Part shown: in pieces, positions 1 to 12,800 of the stretch | Numbering within the stretch: position 1 is the stretch's first letter | Layout: every line of letters starts with the position of its first letter | From: Siniperca chuatsi | Lineage: Eukaryota > Chordata > Actinopteri > Centrarchiformes > Sinipercidae | Assembly: GCF_020085105.1 (NCBI RefSeq) | Contig: NC_058043.1 | Location: 7,631,667 to 7,695,666 of the forward strand | Reading direction: 5' to 3' | Length of the DNA: 64,000 nt | Translations under genes and position numbers: made by a program | Notes under the pieces: generated by a model | What the model was told of the DNA's origin: nothing | What the model saw: only the letters and a program-made list of their open reading frames with translations | The model's database searches: none

Positions 1-209
1 GTGTGTGAGGAGAAATGAGTGTGAACCTTTAAAAATCAAGACAAAAGAAGTTGTGTAGAAGCTTTCTAAGCTTTCCTTTCTTGTGTTTTAATATGTATAT
101 TGCAATGTCCTTGATTAGTTGCAGTGTTTCTAAGTAGACATGATTATGAATAATGCATTTGCATGGCAGGGGTTGTGTGTGTTGAAGACTTTTTGACTTG
201 TCTCTGCAG

Positions 210-334
210 GTTTCCCCTCTGTATCACGAAACAGAGATGCCTACCAGTCCATTGACCAGCAGGATGAGTCTTCCAGCCCAGCCAATCCCTTCAACCAGGC
301 GCAGGACAGCAAACCAGGAGTCCGCACATATTGA
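210..334 (+). CDS. C-terminal coding exon of an unidentified gene
   Basis: A pyrimidine-rich acceptor ending in CAG at 207-209 opens a frame that reads FPSVSRNRDAYQSIDQQDES and then a short tail ending in KPGVRTY before a TGA at 332-334. The exon starts inside a codon (two bases carried over), so upstream exons must lie left of the window. The tail is hydrophilic, rich in Ser, Gln and Asn, and contains an NPF tripeptide, a motif that EH-domain proteins can bind. That would fit the cytoplasmic tail of a trafficking or membrane protein, but this is inference. I do not recognise the family. Polyadenylation signals follow, which supports a real terminal exon. Confidence 0.6.
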
Positions 335-1784
335 GAGAACCAGGCGGTGAACAATGCAGTGTTTTCCTCTGACTTTTTATGCAGCAGTACAGTGCTTAGG
401 GACAATTTTTACAATCAATTCCACATTGGACCCTGTGTTTTGTACAGTCGGCCTGCTGCAGATTGTAGCACTGACAACAAATTGAATACTTTTTATTCTC
501 AGCTTTGTTTAGGTATTAGAATGAAATATGGCGTAATTAAACCCATTACATGTTTTCTTCAAAGTTGGTAAAGATTTTTGCTGAGCTGGCACATCACTGC
601 TAAATAAATACAGAAGACACACTGCTCCACCACTCTCATGCTGTGTTACTGTTGTTTCTGACTACAAATTTTAGAGAGGTAATGAACGGAACGGTTTTGT
701 CTGCAGCAGTTTTGTCAGTTTACTTTTTTCCAAGTGTGGCACTTACAGACATTAAGATTCTTGTCTGTTTCTCTTTGTGATCTGTAAATTATTACGTTCT
801 CCTTGTATGCAGTATGTAATTATTATTTTCCAACTAGTCTTTGCTTTACGGCACAGCAACGCTTAAAGCTGGAACGTTTTTTTTTAACACAAGAGAACTG
901 AAATGAAAGTTCAATGTCGTGCCCTAGAAGCTACCTTGTGCCTTTTGTACTTTTTCAATAGTAAAAGCCTGTGAAATCCTTTGACTGAGTTGAAGACATG
1001 ATGACCAAATTGAAGTTACAGGCCTTTCTTCTGAGCAATAACTGAGCAAGAAATGAGCAAGACCTTCATAGTGCAGTGCAGCACACAGGCGGGCACTATT
1101 CATTTATCTTGATGTTGATCTATGCAAAGTCTGTATTGAGAGTATTGTCATATCTAACATTGTTACTATGAAAAACACATAAAAACATATAGACTGTTTA
1201 TGATCAGTTCACTACATTTTCTAAATTTCTTTCAAACCATTTTGGATGTATCATTCTTGTATACTTTCACATCAACTCTCAGTTTTAGTGTGCAAATGTT
1301 GACAGCGGTTAGTGCGTAAGTCAGTTCTCTTTTGAAAGTGTTTCAAGTTTTGAGTTCCTGTTTTGAAATCATGATGACCTACATGACAGAACAGAGATGT
1401 GGTAACTATGTCTGTCACATTATTGTTATGTGAAATGATCACTGCTGTAGTACCGGAGGCTCTTGAGTCATACCGATCATAAGAGGCACCTTATTTGCTT
1501 ACATACCTCATGTAATTATAATTTAATTCAGTCAATGCACAATCCACACCCAGTGAGCCTTTAAGAACCCCTTACTAAATCACTGCCACATGGTGTGATA
1601 ACTTGGCAGAATAACGCCACCATGGAAAAAAAAAAGTCTGAATTTACAACAGCAGTTTGTTGCACTTTTTATGATGTTAGACTATAAACAAGCATGTGCT
1701 GCCTGTTGCTTGCAGATGATTGTGGATCGATAAAGATCTGCAGAAAGGCGACAACATTGTTTCTGTAATTCCGTTCATAATAAA
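335..1784 (+). other. Probable 3' UTR with two polyadenylation signals
   Basis: Non-coding AT-rich sequence follows the stop codon at 334. The first AATAAA is at 603-608 and a second is at 1779-1784. Use of the first gives a UTR of about 0.3 kb, use of the second about 1.45 kb. Which one is used cannot be told from sequence. No other gene is seen here. Confidence 0.4.
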
Positions 1785-2049
1785 ACATTTAAAAAGCTAC
1801 AGTTTTACACCAGGAACACTGTAGGTATGAATAGGCAATTCAGAAGGGTCTTTAATTAAGCAAAATGATTAATTACGTCCTGTAAGAGACTACTAAAAGA
1901 TCATATTTTACTGTAAAGTCATCATGTAGAGTTTAAACAATTTCTATTATCTTGACACCTGTCTTAAAAGTACTGTATGTAGTTTTTGACACATATTAAC
2001 GTGTGAACGGGTTGTAACTAGGCTACACTTAAAAAATGAAACCTTTCCC

Positions 2050-2275
2050 GACGTTAGCTTGCTGGCTAACGTTACCTTGCTTGCTAACACAGATGAAATG
2101 CTAGCTAGCTAACATAGCAAAATGCTTGCTGTTTGCAGGTTATTTTGTTGGCTGGTATTGCGGGGCGGCCGGATACATGCAGCATGGCTGGGTTGTAGCT
2201 GGCTGGCTAAACAACGTAATTGCTAGCAAAATGCTATCTGAGTGTATATGTTATTTGGCTAGCTTGCCAAAGTAC
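2050..2275. repeat. GCTAAC/GTTAGC/CTAGC-rich low-complexity block
   Basis: The hexamers GCTAAC, GTTAGC and CTAGCTAGC recur many times in about 220 bases, with interspersed TTGCT steps. There is no clean period, so this is a degenerate cryptic repeat rather than a regular satellite. Similar but shorter clusters occur at 32285-32345 and 44570-44625. Confidence 0.5.
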
Positions 2276-3538
2276 TTGACCAGGCGACTTGATCCATGAT
2301 ACTAACTCATGTATTAAACAGTGCTGATTTTAGCCAACAATAACGATTGCTTTCTACTAGCCTAGAGCGATGCAAGGCAACTAGCTAATTCATAACTGAA
2401 GCTAAACTGGGGTTGGCCAGCTGGATGTGGCTTGGCTGCGTGGTGTAGGTCTGGCGTTGGTTGCTTCGTGGTGTTGGCTGATGGGGTGATTTGCAAACAG
2501 CAAGTTTGTTAGTATCATGCCAATGGTCCAAATAAAATATAGGAACATTACAAATAGTAACATTATTCTAAATATGGTTGTAATTTATTTTCCGGTATTC
2601 AGTGTTAATTTCAGCATTCAGTCTTGTGTATGTCACTTTTGGCCGATGCCTAAGACAAAGCGCGAGCAGGATGCTGACTGCAGTTCACTTAACGGCCAAA
2701 GGCGTCATTATTAACAAAGGTTTTCTGAAAGGTTTTACATATAGACCCTTTAAATATTATTTTTCTTGGAAACTGTAGAAAATATCTAACATGACAAGAA
2801 AATGTATGCTGCTGTTTTTTTCTCATGCTGGTTCATTTGCTTCAAGGATTCTCCTGAAAAGGTGGGCATATCCTAAAATAATGCAGCTGCTTCAACTTAA
2901 TGTCTCTTGCTCTGAGAAGGAATGGATTTGAAAGGTGCAAGGTTAGATTACTTTAAAAAGGCAGAGACTGTTACTACTACTGAAATCTAGTTTTCACTAA
3001 ATTAAGCTTATAAGAGAAAACATGAAAGATGTGGGCTGCATGTTTTCATGAAAATACTGCAGCTCTGCCTAAATTGTGGATATTTCCAAATGTTATTTGT
3101 ATGACTGGTCATATTTACCACACTTTGTTTTGGTTTTCTAACATGAGAGTGTTTGTTGTTGTCAGGATTTTTCATTTCAAGGTTGCTTCTGATTTGACAA
3201 TTTATGTGGCAAGTTATTTTTTTCCATAAAAATAAAGAACAACGATGTAGAACATTTGTCAAATGACATTTTATAACAGATAAATCGAATGCACAGAAGA
3301 TTTACATAACATTTGCATCTGTAAATTTGAAGCATTTTGAGACCGACATCTCACTCCTGTCCATGCACCAGAGATTTTTCTCTCTCCATTCTTCTTTCAT
3401 GCATTTCTTCTTCTTTGTCTCTCTCACACCCCCCTGTTTACGCTCACCCAGCTCCTCTCAGAGATGTCTTTATTGCCCTGCTTTTATTTATCCAACCAAA
3501 CCACACATTTATCTTCCTGCTTTAAACGTACTCGCACC

Positions 3539-3541
<3 letters not shown>

Positions 3542-3575
<34 letters not shown>
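3542..3575. repeat. Poly(T) run of 34 bases
   Basis: Uninterrupted T run. On the - strand it could be the A-tail of a retroposed fragment, but I recognise no gene or SINE body beside it, so it is recorded only as a homopolymer. Confidence 0.9.
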
Positions 3576-3577
<2 letters not shown>

Positions 3578-5329
3578 ATATTCCCAGAACCATACCACAG
3601 TCTTTTCAATGAGTGCCAAAAAGTGTCAACACTCAGCTCAACCACTAGGCACAATACACACTACAGCAGCACTTGACTTAAAACGACACAGAAATGTTAA
3701 AAACTTAAAAAAGCGTCATGAAAGTGAAAGATTTATTTTCTGTCTGCTGCCTCCTGCATCACAAATATAACAAGAGTAATTAGAGTGATAATGCTGCATG
3801 CACCTGGAATGTAAAACACCTGATTTTCATATTTCACCCATACCCCTGGTGAAAACAAGTGTTCCTCAATAAATCACAAGTATTGAAGTAGAACACCCAA
3901 AATATGAACTTGTAGTCAAGGTTTGTATCCCTGATGGCTTTCATTATCGCGAGGCAGTAACTCTGGCTGGCTTCAATGGTCTATTGTCTTCAAATGTGTA
4001 TGCTGTGGAGCCGCAAGCCCTTGAGGTAATTTGTTTGTATATAGTAGTGCCTCGAAGGCCTCTTAAGAAAACATGAATGTAAATTCTATTACTACTGCAG
4101 CAACAGCAGCAATCGTGTATACATCCATATGCATAAACAAACTACTATTCCCCTGTACCACAACGGCTGCATGTTCAACACCTCAGTACCGCCCAATAAT
4201 TGTTACTTTCTAAATATGAGCAGTAAAGACCACATTTTGATGTCATGTCAGTCCAAAACACTAGAGCCGCCATGTTGCACCGAGAGTCACCACAAAAAGT
4301 ATTTTCTGAAAGCAACAAGTTTATGCTCATTCTCAAGGGGGCTGGTTTAAGTGTTGTAAGAAAAACAGTAATAATTAAAAATTGTAGTAATAAATCATTA
4401 TAGTAGATGCATATTAATGTTAAAACAAGTTTTGCATGTAGGCTAGATAACTGACTCAGTATCCTTGCAGTTAAATTACATGTTTTATTTTATGGGTCCA
4501 TAATTTGAGAACAATTTCCTAATACTTGCCAACTAAGTTTCTTGAAAGAACTATGTAAAGTGGTGCTAAATATGGGAAAAAATAGAGGCAGTGTCAAAAT
4601 GGTACTCTTTTAATTGTTTAATAATTAGAATTAATTAATTCCAATACTGTAACTTAGAGTCTCAGGGTTTTCAAGGAAACTACTATTTTCCCTATAATTA
4701 GCACCATTTTATATATTGTTATTCAGGAAACTTATTAGGAAATTATCTGGGAAGTACTTAGCCTTACTCAGTTACTTTAACTATATATTCAAACATTTTG
4801 TAGCACCAACATATTTTCGAGTAAACAAACAAACGTGAATATAGGTGATCAAGTCCTGAATTATTCAACTGACACTTTTTAAAAGAAAAATAAGGAACAG
4901 ATATATACTAACTTTCTCAGGAGTTTCTATCAAGGTAATAGCCAACATCCTAACCAAAAAAAAAAAAAAACGAAGAATTCAGAGGCTACAGAGCCAGTTT
5001 GCACTGGTATATTCACTGCTACAGTATATTGATTATTTGCCATACTGTAGGTCAGCCAATAGCTGTCCATAAAACTGAAAGAATCAGACACTGCACAGAT
5101 TGCAAAAAACCCAGATATGAAAGGGGAAACAAGTCCATATATTGCCAGGAATTTCAACCAAATTTCTTATAATTGAAATTGAACTCAATTTGGTTATTCT
5201 AACCGAGGCAAGATGTTGAAGTCATGCAAGGTAACAGAAGCAAGGTAGCAGAATTATCTGTTAAGAGAACACACTGATTAGAGTGAATATTTCTTATTAT
5301 TTTCTTTTCATGATTTCCACACTGAATCC

Positions 5330-5800
5330 TGTTGGGCTTTCTTTCTTTACTTTTGTGAAAGCATCAGGGAGAGGTCTTAATTGTCGAGTAACCTGTGTTA
5401 ATGGTTCATTTGTGCTGAGCTCCTGACCAGAATGGGAGGCTGTGGCTGTAAAAAGGGAGAGGGAGGAAGAGGATGATCGAGGTGAAGATGGAGAGGGAGA
5501 AGAAAGGCGGAGGTGGGGGGAGGAGGTGAAGATGGAGGGGGAGGTATGGCCAGCAGCCCAACAAGCTGTTGATTAATACGGAGCTGCTGGACTGCCTCTC
5601 CTGAGTCTTGCATGCATGCAGGTTTGACACATCCTCAGGCTCACGCCTGTGATTCCTCCAAGTCAAGGACACGCTCGCTGTCATTGTTGGTCGATGCAAT
5701 AAAAGGAACTCAATTTGCCAGCTCTGTTATTGCATTAGTGACAATCTCTGGAGAGGTTTTGAAAGAATGAATTTGTGGGCTCCAGGACTGCAGATCTCCA
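5330..5800. promoter_or_regulatory. Candidate conserved non-coding element (intergenic)
   Basis: Balanced base composition, no substantial ORF, and AT-core homeodomain-like words such as TTGATTAAT at 5570-5578 and TTATTGCATTAG near 5728. It has the texture of vertebrate conserved non-coding sequence, apart from a purine-rich stretch at 5440-5545. This is pattern recognition only; cross-species alignment is needed. Confidence 0.2.
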
Positions 5801-6359
5801 ACTCAATATGAAATGTCTTATTTACAGCATCTTGAAGTGACCAATATTTACTTTTAATAAAACTTTTAAATATATACTTTTACTGTATTGTAAAATAGAA
5901 AATCCACTGCACATATGATGAGTGACTGAGGTAAATAACGATTCAAATAACATTGAGACTTTGCAGGTTTGCTGCAGGTTTCTTGTTATAGTTTGCCTCT
6001 TTATCAATTTAAACTTCAAAAATATCACAATCAATACCATGATCAAAGTCATATAACCTTAATTTACCATTTTCTTCAAAACAGATTATAATTATTCTCA
6101 TTGTTATGGAGTATTTATATATACTTTTTTCTTATTGTTCTATATTTCTATTATATTTTCGCAATTTTTCCTTTGTCCCCCCTCAGCAATAGTCTGTTTT
6201 CTTTCTTGATTCTCAGAAAACAACAACTCAGTGTAAAGTAGACTTTCGGACTGAGCCCAGACGCCCAAAATATCTTTGCATATTTAAATATTTTTAAATA
6301 AATAAATAAGAAGAAAAATGCAAATAGCATGTTTTCTCCTTGACACACTTCCAGATGTA

Positions 6360-6935
6360 GGCCAAGAGGATATGAATAAAAATATGACCCTCAGAGCTGC
6401 TGGGGTCAAATGAAAAACCTGTGTCTATGACTCCTGGGTTAATTATACAGCATGGGGGCAGTGAGTGATAAAGAATATTGACGTGCTTTGACTTATATGT
6501 CTCTAATTGAGTTTAGGTGCACAGAATAAATAATCCCTGGCCTGGATGGGAAGATCTCAGTAAATAAAGTGATGGAGTAATAGTCTCCCTATCTAAAACA
6601 TCTTCCCCCACCTGCTGCCTGGAGCTGCTCAGTGGCCAACAAACCTACAAAAAACAGTCATGCTCAAAAGCCATCAGAGATTAAACCAGTGTTCACATGT
6701 GAAATTGATTCAGGGATGACATTTTTATGCCTCAAGCATTTCGAAGCCCCTGGGAGGGCCTCTCAACCCTTGACCTTTTCACACTTCGGCCTTGTGCATC
6801 TGTCACAGACGATAACAGCATCAAAATTGATTCCAATTACCCTCCAGCCCACAGTAGCCAGCAGAGAATTGGGTCAACAAATCCCTCGCCATTAGGCAAA
6901 GGAGTGATTTGTTTTGTAGGTTGGAAATTAAATAA
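6360..6935. promoter_or_regulatory. Candidate conserved non-coding element (intergenic)
   Basis: About 570 bases of non-repetitive, mixed-composition sequence with homeodomain-type cores (TTAATTA near 6440, CTAATTGAG near 6503) and no credible ORF. It stands out from the AT-rich, repeat-strewn flanks. Inference only. Confidence 0.2.
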
Positions 6936-7289
6936 AACAAAGTAAACACTGTAAAAAACCCCGCTTTTTTCTCCTGGGGCATTCTTGTAAGGAGGCTAAG
7001 AAAAGCTTGACTTATTGTGAAAAGCCTGACTTAAGTTAACCTAAACCATAACAGTTTAAGTTACAGAAAAACTTCAGCGTTTGTTAGACTCTTTAAATAA
7101 AGGAATCTGCATGTGCATGATTCTAAACACATCACAACAATTTACAATGAAGAAAATGGAGATCTGAAGACAAAAGAAAGTAAAAGTAAAAAAGTAAAAA
7201 GCACTATCAAACTAAATCAAAGAGAATATTTGGAAGTAAAAGAAATAGAATAAACAAACAAGATATAACGTGTTAATTAGTGAGTTTTA

Positions 7290-7475
7290 GATGTGCTGGT
7301 AGTTACCTTTGGACAGAGCCATGCTAGCTGGCGTTTCCAGTCTTAATGCTAAGCTAAGCTAGCTGGTTACTGGCTGTAGCTTCAGTTTTACAGACACAAG
7401 TGGTATCAATCTTCTCATCTAACTATCAAAGCAAATACAACTGTTTTCTCAAAATGTCAAACTAGTCCTTTAAAC
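7290..7475. repeat. Dispersed fish repeat copy
   Basis: Contains the run AAGCTAAGCTAGCTGG at 7352-7367, followed by a TATCAATCTTCTCATCTAAC segment at 7405-7424 and a TCAAACTAGTCCTTT end. I recognise this arrangement as a very common repeat in perciform genomes, probably a non-autonomous transposon. The family name cannot be assigned without a repeat library. Confidence 0.5.
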
Positions 7476-8220
7476 CTGTCCTGGGACCTGGGGTTACGAT
7501 CAAGTTGACCTGCCATACAATATTAGTTTGCTGTACAGATAGGCCTACAAACATTTTGGTAGATGTGATTTCTGGAAAAGGAGCTTTTCTGTTCTCGAAA
7601 TAAAAAATCCAGGTTTTTTTTGAATTCGGTTCCACATATACTGGATATGTGGAACCCTATTCTCTCATCTCATTTGAAAGCCACAAGCCATAAACCAAAT
7701 ATAATAATATATTAAAATATATTAAATCTGTCTTTAGTCAGTAAAATCTTTGGAACCAATTGCAGTTCTGTGTGCAGCATAATTAAGACTCTTAACTGTA
7801 TTTTCATCCTCATTATATAACCATTTGTGGTTTTTATCCTCAATCTGTTCTATTTTCTCTTATTGTATTCTTCTTAATGTCATACTCTTATTTCTTCAGT
7901 GACCCAATTTTTCCATGGAGATCATTAAACTTTAATTTTATCTTATCTTAATGTTTTTCTCAATTGTATAATGAAGACATTAGAGTCTTAAAGAATGAAG
8001 CCTTGGAGGCAGGGTTCTTCCTTCAGCATATCCTCTGTAAGTGTCTACACTGGCACCCGCTGTAAAGTGAATGGAGCAAAGGTGTGTCCTGTTGTAATTG
8101 TTAAACAAATGAGGACCATCTCTCTATGAACTTTGCCTCCAAATGTGCCATGAATGCCTCTAAAAAAAACCCCAACTTTTTTTCTTGGAGTGAAATAACC
8201 TTTGGAGCCCAGCAGAGACT

Positions 8221-8249
8221 GAGAGACAGAGAGAGAGAGAGAGAGAGAG
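8221..8249. repeat. (GA)n microsatellite
   Basis: A GA dinucleotide tract of about 29 bases with one interruption. Confidence 0.8.
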
Positions 8250-8319
8250 TAATGAACAGTGAACATGGGCCAGGTAGTTCGATGAGTGCAGATGATGAAT
8301 GACCATGGGGAGGGAGTAC

Positions 8320-8660
8320 AGGACCAGAGCAGAGGCACAGCCATTTGTTACTCTGCTGTCACAAATGTATTTTTAATGAATCCGCACCTCTGACTCCTCT
8401 GCAGAGCAAGACTGTTCCTCAAGGCCAGCATGACCCCAATATTTCCTGTAAAGCAGTGGTTCTGAACAAACCCATTTTAGCGCTGGCTGTGTAATGTAAA
8501 TAACCTTCTCCTTCTGAGTGCTGAAGCCATCAGTCTCGCTCCTCATTATCATCCTTACCTGTGCCGAGAAAAGGAGTCGTTCCTGTCTCTGTGCTGGTAG
8601 CAGGTGGGCAGATTTCACCTTGAATCACTCCTGTGTACTAAGCTCTGTGTTTCTCAAAGA
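8320..8660. promoter_or_regulatory. Candidate conserved non-coding element near the rnf207 3' end
   Basis: Non-repetitive block with near-50% GC against an AT-rich background, and no coding signal. It could be regulatory DNA or part of a very long rnf207 3' UTR. Inference only. Confidence 0.18.
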
Positions 8661-9815
8661 TGTTGTTTTTCTTGGCATAAAGTCCTTCAAAAAAGCTTTT
8701 AGGGCCAGCAACACTATCTCCTGAAATCATTTCAAAATCAAATTTATCTGGTGATGTATGGCAGCTCCTTTAGATCCCCCTGCCTTTGCAGCGGCAGGGT
8801 AAATACCTTTATGTTTCACTTCTTGTCAGTTTTAACATGGCATCCGTTTAAAATACCAACATCATTAATTAAGAAGAATTTATAGGGGGAAAAGAGGGAA
8901 ACTGGAAGTCAGAGAGAAGGAAAGAGGAATATATTTCCTACAGCAGTACACAGTCTTGGTCGGCTGGGATATTGAGGATGAGTGTGGAGTCTAAAAAACT
9001 AGCAGGAGATCGAGGTTAAGCCAAGGCCAGTTTCATTCACACACCTCTGTAATTCTAGATTTTCCACTTTCCACATGTAGATGTGGAAACTGCAGGGGGG
9101 GGGGGGCATCCTGGAAAAGACTGCCTCATTTTGGAGGAGCCTGCTGCATAAGATGCTAGACATGGCACACACATCAACATGTGACCTAAACTGACACCCT
9201 GAATGACACACACATCATTGCGTTTGCTGTGTTCCATCTGTGCTGTCACACCGGTTCAACAATCTTCTGGGGAATCGGACCCGGGCAGTCATCCATCATC
9301 AGCCTCCAGCTTCCAAAGAAAAAAACGTTTTATGCAAAGAATGGATGCTGCAAATTCCACACACACACACACACACTGTAGAAAAAAAGACAAGCGATAA
9401 TTCACACTTACCTTATCATTACTTATCATTTTAACAGTCAAAGCACAAACACAGCAACAAAAGGCAATATAAAGGTAAGATATTACTCATTCTGTTTTCT
9501 CATTAAAGCAGTTCATGGCTCTTAAATAACACCAAAGCGATTCTTTATGATGTTGTTATCGTCCATTTTGAACAAGGAGGCTATCCATGTCTGGCTCTGA
9601 CAGCTGTGAGTCTTTGACCTCCATGTATGTACGTCCAGTTAGTGTCTATCCAAGGGCTGTTGACAGCTCCCCACTGCTGAGAAAAGGTTATGTACAGTAT
9701 CTGGACAGCAGAAGAAGTCACATACCATCCTGGGCTTGTTATGGCTGAATTAAGTCACACTGCTGCACAGACGCAAGGAGGGGAGAGGGGGGACAGAAAT
9801 CAAATGACATGGTGT

Positions 9816-12800
9816 TTATGAAGGCATCTCATTGTGGCTGGACGTCTCCGTGGGAACCCTTTGCTTGCCCGGATGATTGGTCTTGACAGAGCACTCCTCC
9901 GAGTCGAGGATCAGCGGGCGGTTGTTCTTGTCTCTGTCTTGGTCTGTGACACAGGTCTGGTTGTTACTGTGAAGACAAAATAGATGAGGTGCTTCACTCA
10001 AAAATCCAACACATGAACATTTATTCAATAAATGTTACTAATTTAATGGCAAAGACTTTGGTTATATACTATACTATTTACTGCTACTACTAAACCTATG
10101 CCTGTGCCCATTTAGGGTATTTATTATCAGAAATTTAGATGATTGATGATGATGTTGTGTGTCATTCACACAAAAAACATCATTCAAGAATATCCAGCCC
10201 ATATTGATTTATAAAGGTACTAAATATATAATCGAGCAGTGAAACACGACCTATCACTAAAGAACATAAATCACTGCACAAACTGTAGATCATATATACA
10301 AAATGCTTTGCTTCCTCTCCACCAAAAAGTGGTTTCCTCCATAATACACAACTAGAGCCCTTTATTATAAACCAGCCAGAGGAAATCTGTTGAGACTGGA
10401 GACATTTTGCTAAAGAGTGCAGTCTTTAAATCATCATGTAAAGTGCAATAAAATGTAAAACAGATTATGTTTGAAATCTTGGCCAAATCACAAAACAAAC
10501 TAAATCTTTTATGCTCTGGGGTGGCTCTTGAACTTACTTGTTTCCATGGCTGAAAAATTCTACTTAACATAAGGCTTTACATATAGAAAAACTACAGCTG
10601 TGCACAGTTTATGTTAATACCTGTCTTGATTGTCTTTAGTGATTGTGCTGTCTTCATAGATTTTCAGCATTGTTTCTGTGCGGTCATCATGGTGTTCTTT
10701 AGGCTCCTGAAACCTAGAAAATACATTTTGAAATATGAACATTTTCTTTAGTTGCAGGATAAGGCTGGTGTTATTCTGTATATTTCTTATTGTCAGGAAA
10801 TCCCAGAACAAAACCAACAATGTGTATCTCTCAATACTTTCCAACTAACCTACTCTGTGGCACTCAGCTCCAAGCCCATTTGTTCCTACTGAAGAAGTTA
10901 AACTTAAAAAAAAAAACAGGTCAAAAATATTTAGTTTCATTTGTAAAAAAAGGCTCAGGAATTTCCTCAAACAGCTGGTCACTGTAGTCATTTGCAAGCA
11001 TTACGCAAACGGGAGTAAATAGCAGATTGTTTTCAGCTGCGAATTAATACAAATTTGCTGCCCCAGTGAGTATTTACTGCAGCAGCACAGTGTATGTGGA
11101 ATTGAGTTAAGATTAACTACAGTGCCCATGTTCATGGTAATGAAGAAACATGTCCCTCTGTGCAACTATAGGGTTCACTGATGTGTTTTTAACAGTTTTT
11201 GAACAACAATGAAGGTCTATGGCACAGAGGCATAAGCTCACAGAGAATACTTGTTAGAATAAATAATTCACTGTTGATTTTGGTCTTGTCATGGGATTTG
11301 TTGACAGTAAAAATAATGTATTTAATAAGCCTTATCCTTTAATGTCTAACTACACTTTGGTTGGATGTCATTTTTAAAAGGAAAACAAGGCAGCTTTGAA
11401 GTGGGGAAAAGGTGCATTGACTGTTTGGTGATGCTCCGCATTTGTAAGAAATTCAAGTAAATTATTAAAATAACTGTTCCAGCATAAGAAACTGCAATTA
11501 CAATTTTGTTTACAAGACATGCAACATTTTTTGTTGTTATCATTTTCTTTATCCATTCCAATACTTTACATGCACCCCAATGCTTCATGAAGTGGTATTT
11601 CATATCAAAGCTACTTTGGAGGCAACAAGAGCTTCCATTTCCTTCCAATCACTGTCATCAGTCAACCAATATGGCAGCAGATGGACAATACGGGAGGAAT
11701 AAATCCTCTGAATACAACACCTGGGCTCAAGTCTCTCTTTGACTTTGGCAATGGACAGGATGTAGGGGCTGATCTGTCGGGTGATAGTGGTTAGGTAAGA
11801 GTTCTCCTGCTTCAGCTGCATTAGGTCATGAAGCTGGGCTACAATCAACGAAGAAAATTAAATTAAAATAAGGAGATCAAAATATAAACTGTGAAAGAGA
11901 TAAATGTTTGTGCAATAAATTTAAATTTTTGTTGTCACTGTTGAAGACAAACCTTCATAGATCTCCTGCTCATTAGTGACCCTCTGAAAAGTCTCATCCC
12001 AGATCTGTGAGGGAAATGAGGTAAATTTGTTCTCATGAAATAAAATATTACATTGTCTGCAGTCATTTGGCTCATGGGATACCTTGACATTTGCTACATT
12101 CCTTTTCCCTCTGTTTGCATTCACAGCAGTCTAAATTTATAACAATGGGTGAGAACTAGCTTGTTAGTATGGAGCTGACTGAGGACAAATGTAGAAACTT
12201 TTTTTTATCAGAACTTCCTGGCAGAGGCAGGTACAAACTAAAGGTCAAAACATAAAGGTATCACTTGACACACCTCTTCAAACATGACTCTCATAGTTTC
12301 CACAGTGGAGTACTGGGCAGCTATCTGGCTGTCAATGTGCAGCGATCTGTCCAGGATCTCTCCCATTTTATCTGTGTTGATGATGGAGTGGTGCTTGGTC
12401 AGATCTCGGTGCAGCTCCTGGACCTGGTCCTTCAGATTCTGAATCTCTGTCTGGAAAGTCTGTAAACACACACATATACAGTACATGAGACTCAAGAGGT
12501 GTTTCAATGTCTTTAAAACAGCAGAGATTTGATGGGTGTGCAGATGCCAGGTGAAGCGGATCTAAGCATGAATACCTTGTTGTCCACTAGACAGGTTGAG
12601 GATGAGCTCCCAGAGGAAGTCGTGCTGCTGCCTTTTCATTGTTTTACTTTTAGGATCAGAGATTGCTCCTCATCCCAGGAAGAAAAGTTGTTGCAGCAGT
12701 TGTAACCAGTTTAGATCAAAATGCACAAGATTTATAAACTATGGACGTAAAGTTAATAAAATACTTACTTAAAACATAATGGGCAAATTAAATCAATTTC

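Larger units (their letters stand above)
1785..9815. other. Intergenic region, about 8 kb
   Basis: No supported gene lies between the left-hand gene and the 3' end of rnf207; all open frames here are under about 150 codons and unlike any family I know. It holds a GCTAAC-rich block, a 34-base T run, a dispersed fish repeat near 7.3 kb, GA and G runs, and three blocks that look like conserved non-coding DNA. The 3' UTR of rnf207 (- strand) must occupy part of the stretch just below 9816, but I saw no canonical poly(A) signal for it within about 600 bases. Confidence 0.6.

Noticed and set aside
3327..3770. 147-codon + strand frame
   Set aside because: It runs through the 34-base T tract as poly-Phe and is otherwise featureless.
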